A stretch of 64,000 bases of DNA, from positions 1,054,001-1,118,000 of the forward strand of contig NZ_AJTZ01000005.1 of assembly GCF_000286075.1 (NCBI RefSeq), read 5' to 3'. Shown one piece after another: positions 1 to 9,869 of the stretch; the first letter of the stretch is position 1; the number at the start of each line of letters is the position of its first letter. The notes beneath the pieces are model-generated. The model saw nothing but the letters and a program-made list of their open reading frames with translations. It searched no databases and was not told where the DNA came from. The position numbers and the translations under genes were made by a program. This stretch comes from Streptococcus ratti FA-1 = DSM 20564 (GTDB lineage: Bacteria > Bacillota > Bacilli > Lactobacillales > Streptococcaceae).

Positions 1-799
1 CGCTAATTAAAATAGGTTTAGTTGATGAATTTGAAGAATTTGTAGATGGCGAACTGGATTCTGACGAACTAGAGGTGGAAGAATTTGTAGATGATGAACT
101 TTGAGAAGTTGAAGACTTAGATTCACTAGAGGAACTATGTGATTTATTTATTGAATCTTTATCTTTTTCGTAATCGTTAGGAGTATAAAATGTTACATTC
201 CAACTTTCAGGTGAATAACCATCATCTAAGATAATTGTTGCACCTTTTGGAATAGTTACTTTATAAACTTTTCCAATTGTATAAACCATCTCAAAAGTAC
301 CTGTAGAATCCCCTACAGCATCAAGAATTTCTAAAGTTAAATAGGCATTTTTCTTACTGTCATTAGAACTATATTGAATATCAGTCATTACAAAATAATA
401 ACTACCTGCTTGAATATCTTCCCCTTCAATATATTTACCTGGCGCAAAAAAAGATTTTGTAGTAATTTTTGGTTTAGGTTTAGGTTTTGATTTTGATTCA
501 AGCTTTAAAACTTTTTCACGACTTACACTTTTATTTCCGATATAATTTACGGTAAAAAAAGTACCCAGTATAGCAACTAAAATAATAATGATACTAACTA
601 TACCAATAATAAATTTAATTTTTCTTTTTTTAGATGTCTGATTATTTAGAAAAGCAGTAAAGTTTGAATAACCACTTACACCATTGTTAGTATTATCAGC
701 AAAAATCAAACCATTTTTAATTGCTGTCTCCACTTCTTCTTTACTAGGTTCACGCCCATTCTTCTCTTTAAACAGATGAATCCATTCGCTTTCTTTCAT
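1..799 (-). CDS. Membrane-anchored protein with Ser-rich tail, C-terminus cut by window edge
   Basis: The frame is open from an ATG at 799 to the window edge, so at least 266 residues are seen and the end is missing. Residues 1-58 are hydrophilic and cytoplasmic-looking. A single strong membrane helix lies at about 62-85. A Lys/Pro linker (about 102-111) and an extracellular domain follow; the domain contains the short motif FFAPGKYIEGEDIQAGSYYF, a pattern seen in small secreted or membrane proteins of Firmicutes. From about residue 219 it becomes almost pure Ser/Thr/Asn, like a wall-spanning stalk. An anchor may lie beyond the window. A promoter sits just upstream. I do not recognise the family and infer only a surface protein. 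Confidence 0.7.
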   Translation of the reverse strand, partial: MKESEWIHLFKEKNGREPSKEEVETAIKNGLIFADNTNNGVSGYSNFTAFLNNQTSKKRKIKFIIGIVSIIIILVAILGTFFTVNYIGNKSVSREKVLKLESKSKPKPKPKITTKSFFAPGKYIEGEDIQAGSYYFVMTDIQYSSNDSKKNAYLTLEILDAVGDSTGTFEMVYTIGKVYKVTIPKGATIILDDGYSPESWNVTFYTPNDYEKDKDSINKSHSSSSESKSSTSQSSSSTNSSTSSSSESSSPSTNSSNSSTKPILIS

Positions 800-857
800 T
801 TTCTCAAGCCTCTCTATTATTAATCTTTACTGATGTTATTAACCTATCAGTAATACA

Positions 858-886
858 ATTATAATATATATATATATATTTGTAAA
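858..886 (-). promoter_or_regulatory. Promoter of the partial surface-protein gene
   Basis: On the minus strand TTTACA (886-881) and TATAAT (863-858) are separated by 17 nt of alternating AT. This matches a vegetative sigma promoter and lies about 60 nt upstream of the ATG at 799. Confidence 0.6.
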
Positions 887-919
887 CATTTTGTCATTTT
901 TCTAAAAAACACAGGCTCT

Positions 920-953
920 AAAAAACCCAAGTCCAAACGAACTTAGGTTTTTT
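920..953 (-). terminator. Terminator after the DUF554 gene
   Basis: A 13-bp stem with one mismatch (920-932 with 941-953) ends in a run of six T on the minus strand, just past the stop at 968. Confidence 0.75.
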
Positions 954-967
954 ACATATTAGAAATG

Positions 968-1678
968 TTAACCCGCTAGGCTGTTCCAAATGACGGCGAT
1001 AACAAGAGCCGGCAGGAGATTGGCGACTTTGACCTTTGTATTGAAGGCCAAATTGGTACCGACACAAAAGATGACTGCATTGCCTACGAGAGCTATACCG
1101 TCAACTGCTTGAGCCGATAGAAAATTTCCCGCTAAAGCTGCTAAAGCCGTGATACTGCCTTGAAAAATAGCTACTGGAATTGCTGAAAAGACAGCACCTC
1201 TGCCCAAAGAGGCCGACAAGATGGCAATGATAATCAAATCCAGTACACCTTTAGCCAGCAAAATAGACGTATCTCCGTAAATACCATCCTGAATAGAGCC
1301 GACAACAGCCATGGCACCAACACAGACGGTACAGGTGGCTGTAACAAAACTGTCAACAAACTGATTGTCTCCTTGGCTGCCTGTTTTTTGCTTGAGAAAA
1401 TCGCCAAATTGCTCAATTCGCGCTTCAATCTGACAGAGTTCACCAAGAACAGCACCAAGAGCTAAACTGATGATGAGCAGAAAACTATGACCGCTTTGAA
1501 GCTGATTTTGAGTAACCATCATCATTTTCCCTAAAACACCGGCAATAGCTAAAAAGATGACTGCTACACCTGTTGCCTGCATTAATGTCTTTTGCAGCTG
1601 GGGCTTGAGGTGATCTTTAAATCCTAGTCCCAAACCACCGCCAACTATGATTAAAGCAACATTCATTACAGTACCCAA
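968..1678 (-). CDS. DUF554 family membrane protein (YdfK-like)
   Basis: This 236-aa polytopic membrane protein is of DUF554 type, with the typical glycine-rich first helix (VALIIVGGGLGLGF) and the conserved CTVCVGAMAVVGSIQDG stretch in the middle. The family is widespread in Firmicutes; its transport substrate or role is unknown. I chose the TTG start at 1678 because a GGGGAG ribosome binding site lies 8-9 nt before it; the ATG four codons later would be too far from that site. It is transcribed alone, between terminators on both sides. Confidence 0.8.
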   Translation of the reverse strand: MGTVMNVALIIVGGGLGLGFKDHLKPQLQKTLMQATGVAVIFLAIAGVLGKMMMVTQNQLQSGHSFLLIISLALGAVLGELCQIEARIEQFGDFLKQKTGSQGDNQFVDSFVTATCTVCVGAMAVVGSIQDGIYGDTSILLAKGVLDLIIIAILSASLGRGAVFSAIPVAIFQGSITALAALAGNFLSAQAVDGIALVGNAVIFCVGTNLAFNTKVKVANLLPALVIAVIWNSLAG

Positions 1679-1765
1679 AATTAATATCTCCCCTTATAAT
1701 ACCAAGCTTGTCAAAAAATCAAGAAGAACAGCAATAGACCCTTAAGCACAAGCATTTTAGGCTCC

Positions 1766-1810
1766 AAAACAGCCACAGCTGTTTGAATTTTAAGGTTCAC
1801 AGCTGTGGCT
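1766..1810 (-). terminator. Probable terminator of alaS
   Basis: A perfect 12-bp inverted repeat (1771-1782 with 1799-1810, AGCCACAGCTGT arms) lies 24 nt past the alaS stop and is followed on the minus strand by GTTTTGG. The U-tract is short, so termination may be partial. Confidence 0.55.
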
Positions 1811-1833
1811 CTCTGCCATCATCCCATTCAGCC

Positions 1834-4452
1834 TTAAAGATAATCGGCAATAGCAGCGAGGAGCTCTTGAATAGCCCCTGCATCTGAACCACCGGCCATG
1901 GCCATGTCTGGTTTTCCGCCGCCGCGGCCGGAAACGATTGGTGCCAAAATTTTAATCAAGTTGCCAGCGTGAACATCTTTTGATTTACTTGCTACAAGGA
2001 CATTGACTTTTCCGCCAATAGTTGCCGCCAATACAAGCACGTCAGAATAATCTTTTTGCTTCCACTTATCCGCAAATGTACGGAGAGCACCAGCGTCAGA
2101 AACAGAGACTTGGCTTGCGATATAGCGGACACCATTTGCTTCCTTAACATCTTTAAAGATATCGCCGGCTGCAGCTGCAGCTGCTTTTTCTTTGAGCTCG
2201 GCATTTTCCTTTTGCAGTTTATGCAATTGTTCTTGCAGCGAAGCCACCTTATTGGCTACCTGATTCATTTGAGGTGCTTTAAGGGTTGCGGCAATTTCTT
2301 TGAGTGTATCTTCTTCTTGACGGTAAGCTTCAAAAGCTTCCTTACTCGTTACAGCTAAGATACGGCGCGTTCCTGAACCGATACCTTCTTCTTTGACAAT
2401 CTTGAAGATGCCAATTTCAGAAGTATTCTTAAGATGGGTACCGCCGCAGAGTTCAACAGAATAATCCCCAATAGAAACCACACGCACATTTTTACCGTAT
2501 TTTTCACCAAAGAGAGCCATGGCACCCATACCCTTAGCAGTATCAAGGTCTGTTTCAATGGCTGTCACAGGAATAGCCTTCCAGATTTGCTCATTGACTT
2601 CTGCTTCAATACGGCGAAGTTCTTCTGATGTGAGAGCTTCGAAGTGGGTAAAGTCAAAGCGCAAAAACTCCACTTCATTGAGAGAACCGGCTTGGGTGGC
2701 ATGATTGCCAATAACATTGTGCAGAGCTGCATGGAGAAGATGGGTGGCCGTGTGATTTTTCATGACCCGATTGCGGCGTTCATGATCAATTTCCAAGTGA
2801 TAAGTTGTCCCTACTGACAAACTAGCCAAGACATCAACCGTGTGCAGGGCTTGACCATTTGGTGCCTTTTGAACATCAGTCACACGGGCAACAATGTCTC
2901 CCTTATCATTCTTGATGACACCGTGGTCTGCTACTTGTCCACCCATTTCAGCATAGAATGGTGTTTTAGCAAAGACAAGCAGGGCTTCTCCTTCTGATAC
3001 AGCTTCTGTGCGTTCATTGTCAGCAATGATAACTGACAGGCTGCTGTCAAGTGCTTCTTTTTCGTAGCTGAAAACAGATTTTTCAGTAATGCTTGACAGG
3101 GTTTCATTTTGCATACCCATGGATCCGCCTTTGACAACGCTGGCACGAGCACGCTCTTGTTGTTCTTTCATAGCAGCTTGGAAGCCTGCATGATCAATCT
3201 TGAAACCTTGGTCCTCAGCCAATTCTTCTGTCAATTCAACTGGGAAACCGTAAGTATCATAAAGTTTAAAGATGGCTTTTCCATCCAAAGTGTCTTTACC
3301 AGCGGCTTTCAAATCAGCTAACAATTCATCAAGCATGCTTGATCCCGCATCAATGGTCCGTGCAAAGGTTTCTTCCTCACGCTTGATAATCTTTTCAATA
3401 AAATCTTGTTTTTCAAGCACTTCTGGGTAGTAAGATTCCATAATCTTACCAACGGTTGGCACTAATTTATACAAGAAAGATTCATTGATACCTAAACGGC
3501 GGCCATGCATAACGGCACGGCGCAGCAGACGGCGAAGGACATAACCGCGGCCTTCATTCCCCGGAAGGGCACCATCACCGATAGCAAATGAAAGTGAGCG
3601 GATGTGGTCAGCGATAACTTTGAAGCTCATATTGTCGCCATCTGGGTCATAAGTTTTACCAGATAATTTTTCAATTTCGCGAATGATTGGCATGAAAAGG
3701 TCGGTTTCAAAGTTTGTCTTAGCCCCTTGCATGACAGCAACCAAACGTTCCAAACCAGCCCCCGTATCAATATTTTTATGAGGCAATTCCTTGTATTCAG
3801 AACGCGGCACAGCTGGATCTGCATTGAATTGCGAAAGCACGATATTCCAGATTTCGATGTAACGGTCATTTTCGATATCCTCTGCCAAGAGACGCACACC
3901 GATATGGTCTGGGTCAAAGTCTTCCCCGCGGTCAAAGAAAATTTCCGTGTCCGGTCCTGAAGGGCCGGCACCAATTTCCCAGAAATTATCTTCAATAGGA
4001 ATCAAATGGCTAGGATCAACACCGCATTCAATCCAGCGATTGTAAGAATCCTTGTCATCTGGATAGTAGGTCATGTAGAGCTTATCTTTTGGCAAATCAA
4101 ACCATTCAGGACTTGTCAAAAGTTCAAAGCCCCACTTGATAGCATCATCACGGAAGTAGTCACCGACTGAGAAATTTCCCAGCATTTCAAACATGGTGTG
4201 GTGGCGGGCCGTTTTGCCGACATTTTCAATATCGTTGGTACGAATAGCCTTTTGCGCATTGGTAATACGTGGATTTTCAGGAATGACAGATCCGTCAAAA
4301 TATTTTTTCAAGGTCGCAACACCTGAATTAATCCATAAGAGAGTCGGATCATTGACAGGAACCAAATTAGCTGATGGTTCTACTGAGTGACCTTTTGACT
4401 TCCAGAAATCTAGCCACATTTGACGTACTTGTGCACTTGTTAATTGTTTCAT
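1834..4452 (-). CDS. alaS: Alanyl-tRNA synthetase
   Basis: AlaRS (872 aa) charges tRNA-Ala and hydrolyses mischarged Ser/Gly-tRNA. The N-terminal catalytic core ([12 protein letters not shown], then [12 protein letters not shown]), the editing-domain motif [11 protein letters not shown] and the zinc/editing motif ELCGGTH are all present. The C-terminal DHHA1 domain ends in a glycine-rich [14 protein letters not shown] segment. The frame is open 19 codons further upstream, but the family start [11 protein letters not shown] is the ATG at 4452. No strong ribosome binding site is visible. It lies 155 nt downstream of the LURP-one-like gene, so the T-box before that gene probably controls alaS too. 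Confidence 0.97.
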   Translation of the reverse strand: MKQLTSAQVRQMWLDFWKSKGHSVEPSANLVPVNDPTLLWINSGVATLKKYFDGSVIPENPRITNAQKAIRTNDIENVGKTARHHTMFEMLGNFSVGDYFRDDAIKWGFELLTSPEWFDLPKDKLYMTYYPDDKDSYNRWIECGVDPSHLIPIEDNFWEIGAGPSGPDTEIFFDRGEDFDPDHIGVRLLAEDIENDRYIEIWNIVLSQFNADPAVPRSEYKELPHKNIDTGAGLERLVAVMQGAKTNFETDLFMPIIREIEKLSGKTYDPDGDNMSFKVIADHIRSLSFAIGDGALPGNEGRGYVLRRLLRRAVMHGRRLGINESFLYKLVPTVGKIMESYYPEVLEKQDFIEKIIKREEETFARTIDAGSSMLDELLADLKAAGKDTLDGKAIFKLYDTYGFPVELTEELAEDQGFKIDHAGFQAAMKEQQERARASVVKGGSMGMQNETLSSITEKSVFSYEKEALDSSLSVIIADNERTEAVSEGEALLVFAKTPFYAEMGGQVADHGVIKNDKGDIVARVTDVQKAPNGQALHTVDVLASLSVGTTYHLEIDHERRNRVMKNHTATHLLHAALHNVIGNHATQAGSLNEVEFLRFDFTHFEALTSEELRRIEAEVNEQIWKAIPVTAIETDLDTAKGMGAMALFGEKYGKNVRVVSIGDYSVELCGGTHLKNTSEIGIFKIVKEEGIGSGTRRILAVTSKEAFEAYRQEEDTLKEIAATLKAPQMNQVANKVASLQEQLHKLQKENAELKEKAAAAAAGDIFKDVKEANGVRYIASQVSVSDAGALRTFADKWKQKDYSDVLVLAATIGGKVNVLVASKSKDVHAGNLIKILAPIVSGRGGGKPDMAMAGGSDAGAIQELLAAIADYL

Positions 4453-4495
4453 AGTTATGATACCAAGTTTGACCAGAAAGCGGCTGAACTTTAAG

Positions 4496-4527
4496 AACCT
4501 GTCTGACATCAGGATTGCAGACAGGTT
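4496..4527 (-). repeat. Hairpin in the alaS leader
   Basis: A perfect 10-bp inverted repeat (AACCTGTCTG at 4496-4505, CAGACAGGTT at 4518-4527) lies 44 nt before the alaS ATG. No U-tract follows, so it is not a classic terminator. It could be a processing site or affect alaS translation. Confidence 0.5.
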
Positions 4528-4607
4528 ATCTAAATTTCAAGCTTTCCGATCGGGTTCAATTAGACCTGCTAACAGAACCCTTTTCCCTTTCTTTGTTTTT
4601 ATAAAAT

Positions 4608-5105
4608 TTAGTTGGAACTGCTGTTTGCTGCGCTGTGTTCCATTTCTTTGACATAGTCAATGGCAATGACAAGTGATATAACCAAATCTGCATACTGATC
4701 ATCATAAACATCAATGTTATAAGTCGACGTCAGGCGCAGCCACTCCTGAGAAATACTGGCAACTTCCTGACCATCTTTTAGGAGACGAAAATTCATGTCC
4801 CAAAAATCACCTTGAATTTCCATGCCTAGATCTTCGATTGTGTAATGAGGTTTAAAAAACGACAGATCTTTTTTCAAGAAAAATGATGAACCATCGCTTA
4901 GATTCACATAAAACTTAGGAAGCAAAGCCCACGTTTTCTTTTGAATTTGACTGATCTGCTTGCCCTGCATATCGTAAATTGTAAATGTTTTGGGAATTTG
5001 CATAAAACTTCCCACTACCTCGTAAGAAGGTAAACCAGCCTCATCTGTAATAGTAAATTTGCCACCAAGTGACCACATTTTTTGTTTAATCTGAAAGGTC
5101 TTCAC
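4608..5105 (-). CDS. LURP-one-related (tubby-like fold) protein
   Basis: The 165-aa soluble protein MKTFQIKQKMWSLGGKF resembles the LURP-one-related / YxjI family of small beta-barrel (tubby-like) proteins. Repeated short strands such as DEAGLPSYEVVGSF, YDMQGKQISQIQKK and YTIEDLGMEIQGDFWD fit this. The biochemical role is not known. It starts at GTG 5105, with GGAGG at 5117-5113 directly behind the U-tract of a T-box terminator, so it is the first gene read when the T-box antiterminates. alaS follows on the same strand. Its link to alanine or tRNA is inferred only from position. Confidence 0.7.
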   Translation of the reverse strand: MKTFQIKQKMWSLGGKFTITDEAGLPSYEVVGSFMQIPKTFTIYDMQGKQISQIQKKTWALLPKFYVNLSDGSSFFLKKDLSFFKPHYTIEDLGMEIQGDFWDMNFRLLKDGQEVASISQEWLRLTSTYNIDVYDDQYADLVISLVIAIDYVKEMEHSAANSSSN

Positions 5106-5117
5106 AGCCTTACCTCC

Positions 5118-5293
5118 AAAAAAACAAGCTCACTGCACGAAGGGCGAAAAACCGCGGTACCACCTTCATTCAATGAACTTGTCATTCTTATTTTCATATT
5201 AAATTTAACAATCAAGCAGCAAGATTTTTCGCTCTGCATAGCTCGCATCAACCGCTATTTTTCTGAAGCAAAGGGATGAAAAATCAATTCTTG
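5118..5293 (-). promoter_or_regulatory. T-box leader (probably tRNA-Ala) upstream of the LURP-one gene and alaS
   Basis: The T-box sequence AAGGTGGTACCGCG is at 5166-5153. Antiterminator arms AAGG/CCTT and GCG/CGC enclose it. The competing terminator pairs 5182-5171 with 5135-5124 (12 bp including G-U pairs) and ends in eight T at 5125-5118. A short stem I can close with CAAGA (5293-5289) against TCTTG (5224-5220). A GCA triplet (5237-5235), an alanine codon, lies on its 3' side and is my candidate specifier. Uncharged tRNA binding would allow read-through into the downstream genes. Confidence 0.88.
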
Positions 5294-5301
5294 ATAGGTC
5301 A

Positions 5302-5330
5302 ATTATACTGTCTTTTCCAGTATTCGTCAA
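5302..5330 (-). promoter_or_regulatory. Promoter of the T-box unit
   Basis: TTGACG (5330-5325) and TATAAT (5307-5302) have an exact 17-nt spacer. It lies immediately after the prsA stop codon. Confidence 0.85.
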
Positions 5331-5341
5331 TCCTTGAGGAT

Positions 5342-6337
5342 TCATTCTGACGCTGTCGTTTCAGCATCTGTCGTTTGGTCAGCTGCTGTTGTTGTAGCTG
5401 CATCGCTTGAAGTTGCTGTTGTCGTGGTCGAAGCAGACGAGTCGCTTGCTGTTGCATATGGTGAAAGAATATCGCTGAATGTTTTGTCTTTAACTTTCAC
5501 ATTAGCCTTTTTAAAGGCCTTACCGATAACAGTATTGCGGAAATTAGTATCCGTCAGTTTTTGATTGATAATAATTTCTTTCAGGCGCTTTTTATAAGCT
5601 TTCCAATCAGCGTTTTTATTCTCTTTCTTAGTCACCTTGACAATGTAATAGACAGGCTTGTAAGTAGAAGAATCCGTTGTCGTGATAACGTCAGATATGC
5701 CGTCCTTATCAAGCGCTAAAGCGGCTGTTATAACTTGGCTGGGAAGATCTGTTGAGCCTGAATCAAACGTATACTCTGTCTTGTCACCCTTAGTATTTTC
5801 TTTGGCAATTTTAGCAAAGTCTGCGCCGTCTGCTTTGGCTTCTTCTAAAACAGATTTTGCCTTGCTTTCATCATCTAGCTGGATAACCTGAGCAGTTACT
5901 TCCGGTTTGTAGTCCTGATAAGCAGCCTTATAGTTAGCATCTGTCAGTTCTTTTTTAGCTTCTTCTTTCACCGCATATTCCAATAATTTTTCAGAACGAA
6001 TTTGCTTTTTATAAGTTTCCTTGGTGTAGCCGCGAGAAGATAGAATACTTGAGAACGAATCACCGTAATATTTTACTGCTTCGTTGTAAGCCTTGGTTAC
6101 TTCTTTGTCAGATACCTTGTCTCCGTATTGTTTTTCAAAGACTTTTGAAACGATAAGAGACAGCACAGCTTGTTTAGAAGCAGTTGATTCTTTAACTTCA
6201 TTATAAAAGTCTGAGACAGTGATGGTGTCACCTTTCATCGTAATGATTTTACTGTTTTGTGTTGTCTTGGAACAGGCTGCCAATGTGACAACAGAAAGCA
6301 GGGTAACAAATCCTGTAACAATCGTACGTTTTTTCAT
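5342..6337 (-). CDS. prsA: PrsA/PrtM foldase lipoprotein (peptidyl-prolyl isomerase)
   Basis: PrsA helps secreted proteins fold on the outer face of the membrane. The 331-aa protein starts at ATG 6337 (AAGGAG 10 nt upstream). It has a lipoprotein signal ending in the lipobox LAAC, so Cys22 would be lipidated. The body is rich in Lys/Glu and contains a parvulin-like central region (about 130-245), with QVIQLDDESKA and GSTDLPSQVITAA-like segments. The last 40 residues are a low-complexity Ser/Thr/Ala/Asp tail. It follows the O-methyltransferase by 61 nt and is probably co-transcribed with it, the usual streptococcal arrangement. Confidence 0.92.
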   Translation of the reverse strand: MKKRTIVTGFVTLLSVVTLAACSKTTQNSKIITMKGDTITVSDFYNEVKESTASKQAVLSLIVSKVFEKQYGDKVSDKEVTKAYNEAVKYYGDSFSSILSSRGYTKETYKKQIRSEKLLEYAVKEEAKKELTDANYKAAYQDYKPEVTAQVIQLDDESKAKSVLEEAKADGADFAKIAKENTKGDKTEYTFDSGSTDLPSQVITAALALDKDGISDVITTTDSSTYKPVYYIVKVTKKENKNADWKAYKKRLKEIIINQKLTDTNFRNTVIGKAFKKANVKVKDKTFSDILSPYATASDSSASTTTTATSSDAATTTAADQTTDAETTASE

Positions 6338-6398
6338 TCTTGATAAGCTCCTTTTTGTCATTAACCCTTTTATTATATCATAATTTCTTAAAGATGAC

Positions 6399-7106
6399 TT
6401 AATCAGACAGTCTGGCTTCCTCGCTGTTCTTACGAATCATGAGCAGACCGTCGCCAAGCGGCAAGAGACTAGCTGTCAGATCAGGATGCGCTAAAGTCGC
6501 ATCAAATAATTTCTGCAGACCGCGATAGATGGCTCTTTGACTGCGATGAATTTCTTCAATGGGCTTTGTCACATCACCCCCCTGAAAAACATCATCCAAA
6601 ATAACAAGACCGCCAACTGCCAGACGCTCTAAAACAGCCGGCAAAAAAACAATATACTTTGACTTGGCCGAGTCCATAAAAACAAAATCATAAGTCTCAT
6701 CAAGCTCAGTTAAGATATCTGAAGCATCGCCTTCAAGCAGACGAATCTGTCCGCGGCTGTCGTATTTTGCAAAGTTAGCCTTAGCCAAAGCAATCATTTC
6801 AGGATTGCGGTCAATCGTTGTAATCTCGGATTTAGGAGCATTTTCAGCCATTAAAAGTGCTGAAAAACCAATAGCGGTTCCAATTTCCAAAATTTTTTGA
6901 GGCTGCAGGACCTGCATCAATAAACGAAAATAGGCCGCCGTTTCCTGCGGAATAATCGGTATATTTTCCTTGCGAGCAAAGTCTTCCAACCTCGCCAATC
7001 CCCCATCATTTTGCTGCTGCCGCCCTCGCATAAAGGCAAGAACGGCCTCAGAAACAATGGGCCGGCGCATATTGCGGTTGGCATTTTTACTATAAGTTTT
7101 AACCAT
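6399..7106 (-). CDS. Class I SAM-dependent O-methyltransferase
   Basis: The 235-aa protein belongs to the O-methyltransferase family 3 (catechol OMT-like). The SAM-binding motif ILEIGTAIGFSALLMA is followed by an acidic TTIDRNPEM strand end, and YDFVFMDSAKSKY and LVILDDVFQGG supply the metal and substrate loop. The substrate is unknown; the gene is commonly paired with prsA in streptococci. The N-terminus MVKTYSKNANRNMRRP fits the family, so the ATG at 7106 is kept even though only 7 nt separate it from a TATAAT box, which suggests a leaderless mRNA. Confidence 0.88.
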   Translation of the reverse strand: MVKTYSKNANRNMRRPIVSEAVLAFMRGRQQQNDGGLARLEDFARKENIPIIPQETAAYFRLLMQVLQPQKILEIGTAIGFSALLMAENAPKSEITTIDRNPEMIALAKANFAKYDSRGQIRLLEGDASDILTELDETYDFVFMDSAKSKYIVFLPAVLERLAVGGLVILDDVFQGGDVTKPIEEIHRSQRAIYRGLQKLFDATLAHPDLTASLLPLGDGLLMIRKNSEEARLSD

Positions 7107-7113
7107 AGTATTT

Positions 7114-7122
7114 ATTATAACA
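7114..7122 (-). promoter_or_regulatory. Extended -10 promoter abutting the O-methyltransferase start
   Basis: TGTTATAAT (minus strand 7122-7114) ends 7 nt before the ATG at 7106. Transcription would start at or next to the A of the start codon. Confidence 0.6.
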
Positions 7123-7141
7123 AAAAATGAGAGGCAGGACA

Positions 7142-7182
7142 GTGAAAATTATGGCATGAAATTTTCTGCCAGACTTTTTCAC
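7142..7182. repeat. Two-part inverted repeat between HAD gene and methyltransferase
   Basis: Outer arms GTGAAAA/TTTTCAC (7142-7148, 7176-7182) enclose inner arms TGGCA/TGCCA (7152-7156, 7167-7171). It follows the HAD stop at 7189 and may act as a weak terminator or an operator for the downstream promoter. Confidence 0.4.
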
Positions 7183-7188
7183 ATTAGT

Positions 7189-7806
7189 TCAAAAACAATT
7201 CAGCTGTGTCAGAGCCCAAAGATTTTCAATTTTTTGATTGATGGGAGAACTTGGCTGAACCAGATTGAGGGATTGAATTCCTGCATTTTCAGCAACCTCA
7301 ACATCCAGACGCCTGTCACCAATATAATAAGTGTGCTCTTTGTTTAAAGCGTATTTTTCCAGCAGATAAAAAATCCCTTGCGGGTGCGGCTTACGTTTAA
7401 AACCTGACACACTGGTCAGCACCTCGGTAAAGTAGTCTTCAATGCCTAATTCTGCCAGCACTGCATTGGTAGAAGCTCCCTTGTGGGTATAGATAAATTG
7501 CTCGATGCCCTTTTCTTTTCCCCACTGCAGGACTTCCTTAGCAAAAGGCAAAAGTTTAATTTTGCAATCACGTTTTTGCTGTTCTTCTGTGAAAAAGGCC
7601 TTTAACTCAGAAGGCGAAAGCTTCTGCTGCTTAGCCATCTTATCTAAAAGCTGCCCCACAGACTCCTGCAAAATATAGTGCCTAATAAAATCAGCATCAA
7701 AAGGCAGATGATAATGCTTGTAGGTCTCATCTAAAGCCTCCATAATGGCATCGTAAGAATCAAGCAAAGTTCCGTCCAAGTCCCAGATAAAAGCTGTTTG
7801 CGGCAT
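7189..7806 (-). CDS. HAD-superfamily phosphatase (phosphoglycolate phosphatase-like)
   Basis: A 205-aa HAD hydrolase of subfamily IA. Motif I is DLDGTLLDS (nucleophile and acid Asp), the motif II Thr is in YTHKGAS, the motif III Lys in GFKRKPHP and motif IV is YYIGDRRLDVE. The helical cap sits between motifs I and II. The likely substrate is a small phosphorylated sugar or phosphoglycolate, but it cannot be told from sequence. The ATG at 7806 is preferred over an upstream in-frame ATG at 7830 because AGGAGG lies just before it (spacing short, 4-5 nt). Confidence 0.88.
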   Translation of the reverse strand: MPQTAFIWDLDGTLLDSYDAIMEALDETYKHYHLPFDADFIRHYILQESVGQLLDKMAKQQKLSPSELKAFFTEEQQKRDCKIKLLPFAKEVLQWGKEKGIEQFIYTHKGASTNAVLAELGIEDYFTEVLTSVSGFKRKPHPQGIFYLLEKYALNKEHTYYIGDRRLDVEVAENAGIQSLNLVQPSSPINQKIENLWALTQLNCF

Positions 7807-7859
7807 CGTTCCTCCTAGCTTCTCATACAATAAATAATTATCCTTAAAGAGACCATTTC

Positions 7860-7868
7860 ATTATAACA
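7860..7868 (-). promoter_or_regulatory. Extended -10 promoter of the HAD phosphatase gene
   Basis: TGTTATAAT on the minus strand at 7868-7860, about 54 nt before the start codon. There is no good -35, as is usual for extended -10 promoters. Confidence 0.5.
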
Positions 7869-7989
7869 AACACAGTCAAAAATCGCTAGAAACAATGCCT
7901 TTCCCCCATTTCTAACAATTTTTTAAGATTAAATATACTAATATTTTAGTGCCTATGCGCATTCAAAGCAGCATTAGACTTGTCTTTGA

Positions 7990-9792
7990 TTACTTGTACA
8001 GGCCTTTTTCAACTAATTTTTCCAGCTCGGTCAGTCGCTCTTCAAAAACCTGAAAAGCCGCATCCAGATAATCTCCCTTGGTCATGTCAACACCTGCTTT
8101 GGCAATGATCTTAAGCGGATAGTCTGAGTTTCCCGCCTTGAGATAACTAAGATACTTATCCTTATCCTCCTGACTGCCGTACACAATCTTATGAGCAAGA
8201 TAGCTGGCAGCAGCAAAACCAGTCGCATACTGATAAACGTAAAAATTATAGTAAAAATGCGGTATTCTGGCCCACTCATACTGAATTTCTGGATTGTCTT
8301 TTTTTGCCAAGCCGTAATATTTTTCATTTAAATCAGCATAAAGACTGCTCAGATAATCGCTGGTCAGCACCTCACCTGCTTGGGCTGTCTGGTGAATCAG
8401 CTGTTCAAACTCAGCAAATTGGCTTTGCCGAAAGACCGTTCCCTTGAAACCATCAAGGTAATGGTTGAGAATGGCGAAACGCTCTTTATCATCTGTCACC
8501 TCTTGTAAAAGCGTCTCTGTCAAAATGTTTTCATTGGTGGTTGAGGCAATCTCAGCCAGAAAAATAGAATAATCTCCATAGACATAAGGCTGATTTTCGC
8601 GGGTAAAGACTGAGTGCAGCGAATGCCCTGTTTCATGAACAAGCGTAAACAAATTGTCCAGCGTATCCTGCCAGTTGAGCAGGATAAAAGCATTTGTGTC
8701 GTAAGAGCCGCCTGAATAAGCACCTGAGCGTTTGCCTTTATTGACCTGAACATCAATCCAGCGTTCTGTAAAGACACGGTGCACGCGCTCTGCATAATCT
8801 TTACCAAAAACTGCCAGCACTTCTTGAGCCTTTTTTAAGGCTTGATCATAGGTAAAACTCATATCTGTCTTTGATAAAGGCGTATAGATATCATACATCT
8901 TAAGATCAGCAAGTCCCAAAATCTTCTGACGAAGTTTAACATAGCGCCTAAGCAAGGGAAGATGCTTATTAACAGCTTGCAGCAAAGTGTCATAGACACT
9001 CTCTGGAATAAAATTATCAGCCAGTGCTGCCTCACGCGCACTTTTATATTTTCTTGTCTTGGCCTGAAAATTATGAACCTTAACATTGGTCTCTAAGGTC
9101 TTAGCATAGGTGTGCTGAAATTGTTCATAGACACTATAATAAGCTTGGTAAGCAGCCTTTCTGACTGTGCGGTCTTTAGATTCCATCAAGGTAATAAAAT
9201 TGCCGTGCGTCAGCTCAACTTCCTGATTCTGATCGTCCAAAACTGTCGGAAAGACAATATCTGCATTATCCAGAATCTCAAAGGTTTCACCGGCCGATCC
9301 AAAAATTTCACCCGCAGCAGCTAGCAGCTCTTCTTCTTTATGAGACAGGACATGTTCCTTTTGCTGAAACAATTTTTCAAAGAAATGACTGTAAGCTGTC
9401 AATTGAGGACATTCTGCTAAAAAATGCTGATAATTTTCTTTAGACAGCTGCATAAATTCAGGCTCATAAAAGGCAAAGGTCTGATTAAATTTAGCCGCCA
9501 GACTTATTGCTTTAGCCTGAAATTCTTGATATTTGGCGACTGTTGTGTCTTGGTCATTCTTCATAGAAGCATAAACATAAAGTTTTTCCAGACGGCGGCT
9601 TAAAGCCAAGTACTGATTAGTAATTTCTAAGAGATTTTGCCCTGAATCCAAAAGATGACCAGCAGCAGTTTTCACCTTTTTTAAATCTGCGCCAAGCGCC
9701 TCTTCTTCTTTTTCCCAATCCCTGTCCTTTGCAAAAATGGTGGTCAAATCCCACTGATATTTTTCTTCAATATGATCACGGTTGTTAGACAT
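7990..9792 (-). CDS. pepF: Oligoendopeptidase F (M3B metallopeptidase)
   Basis: PepF is a cytoplasmic zinc peptidase that cuts short peptides. At 600 aa it has the family's usual length. The zinc motif HETGH is at residues 386-390, within [13 protein letters not shown], and the third ligand is expected in the following EIASTTNE segment (about 414). The N-terminal helical domain is complete. It follows coiA by 77 nt on the same strand, the standard streptococcal coiA-pepF order, so it may be partly induced in competence. No strong ribosome binding site precedes the ATG. Confidence 0.95.
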   Translation of the reverse strand: MSNNRDHIEEKYQWDLTTIFAKDRDWEKEEEALGADLKKVKTAAGHLLDSGQNLLEITNQYLALSRRLEKLYVYASMKNDQDTTVAKYQEFQAKAISLAAKFNQTFAFYEPEFMQLSKENYQHFLAECPQLTAYSHFFEKLFQQKEHVLSHKEEELLAAAGEIFGSAGETFEILDNADIVFPTVLDDQNQEVELTHGNFITLMESKDRTVRKAAYQAYYSVYEQFQHTYAKTLETNVKVHNFQAKTRKYKSAREAALADNFIPESVYDTLLQAVNKHLPLLRRYVKLRQKILGLADLKMYDIYTPLSKTDMSFTYDQALKKAQEVLAVFGKDYAERVHRVFTERWIDVQVNKGKRSGAYSGGSYDTNAFILLNWQDTLDNLFTLVHETGHSLHSVFTRENQPYVYGDYSIFLAEIASTTNENILTETLLQEVTDDKERFAILNHYLDGFKGTVFRQSQFAEFEQLIHQTAQAGEVLTSDYLSSLYADLNEKYYGLAKKDNPEIQYEWARIPHFYYNFYVYQYATGFAAASYLAHKIVYGSQEDKDKYLSYLKAGNSDYPLKIIAKAGVDMTKGDYLDAAFQVFEERLTELEKLVEKGLYK

Positions 9793-9869
9793 AAGGTAAG
9801 CACCAAGAACACTTAGATACAGCCAAATAAAAAGACATATTCAGGATTTCCATGCTTACAGCAAGCAGC

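Noticed and set aside
4453..4509. N-terminal extension of alaS by 19 codons
   Set aside because: The conserved AlaRS start is MKQLTSAQ at 4452, and the upstream ATG lies in a hairpin with no ribosome binding site.
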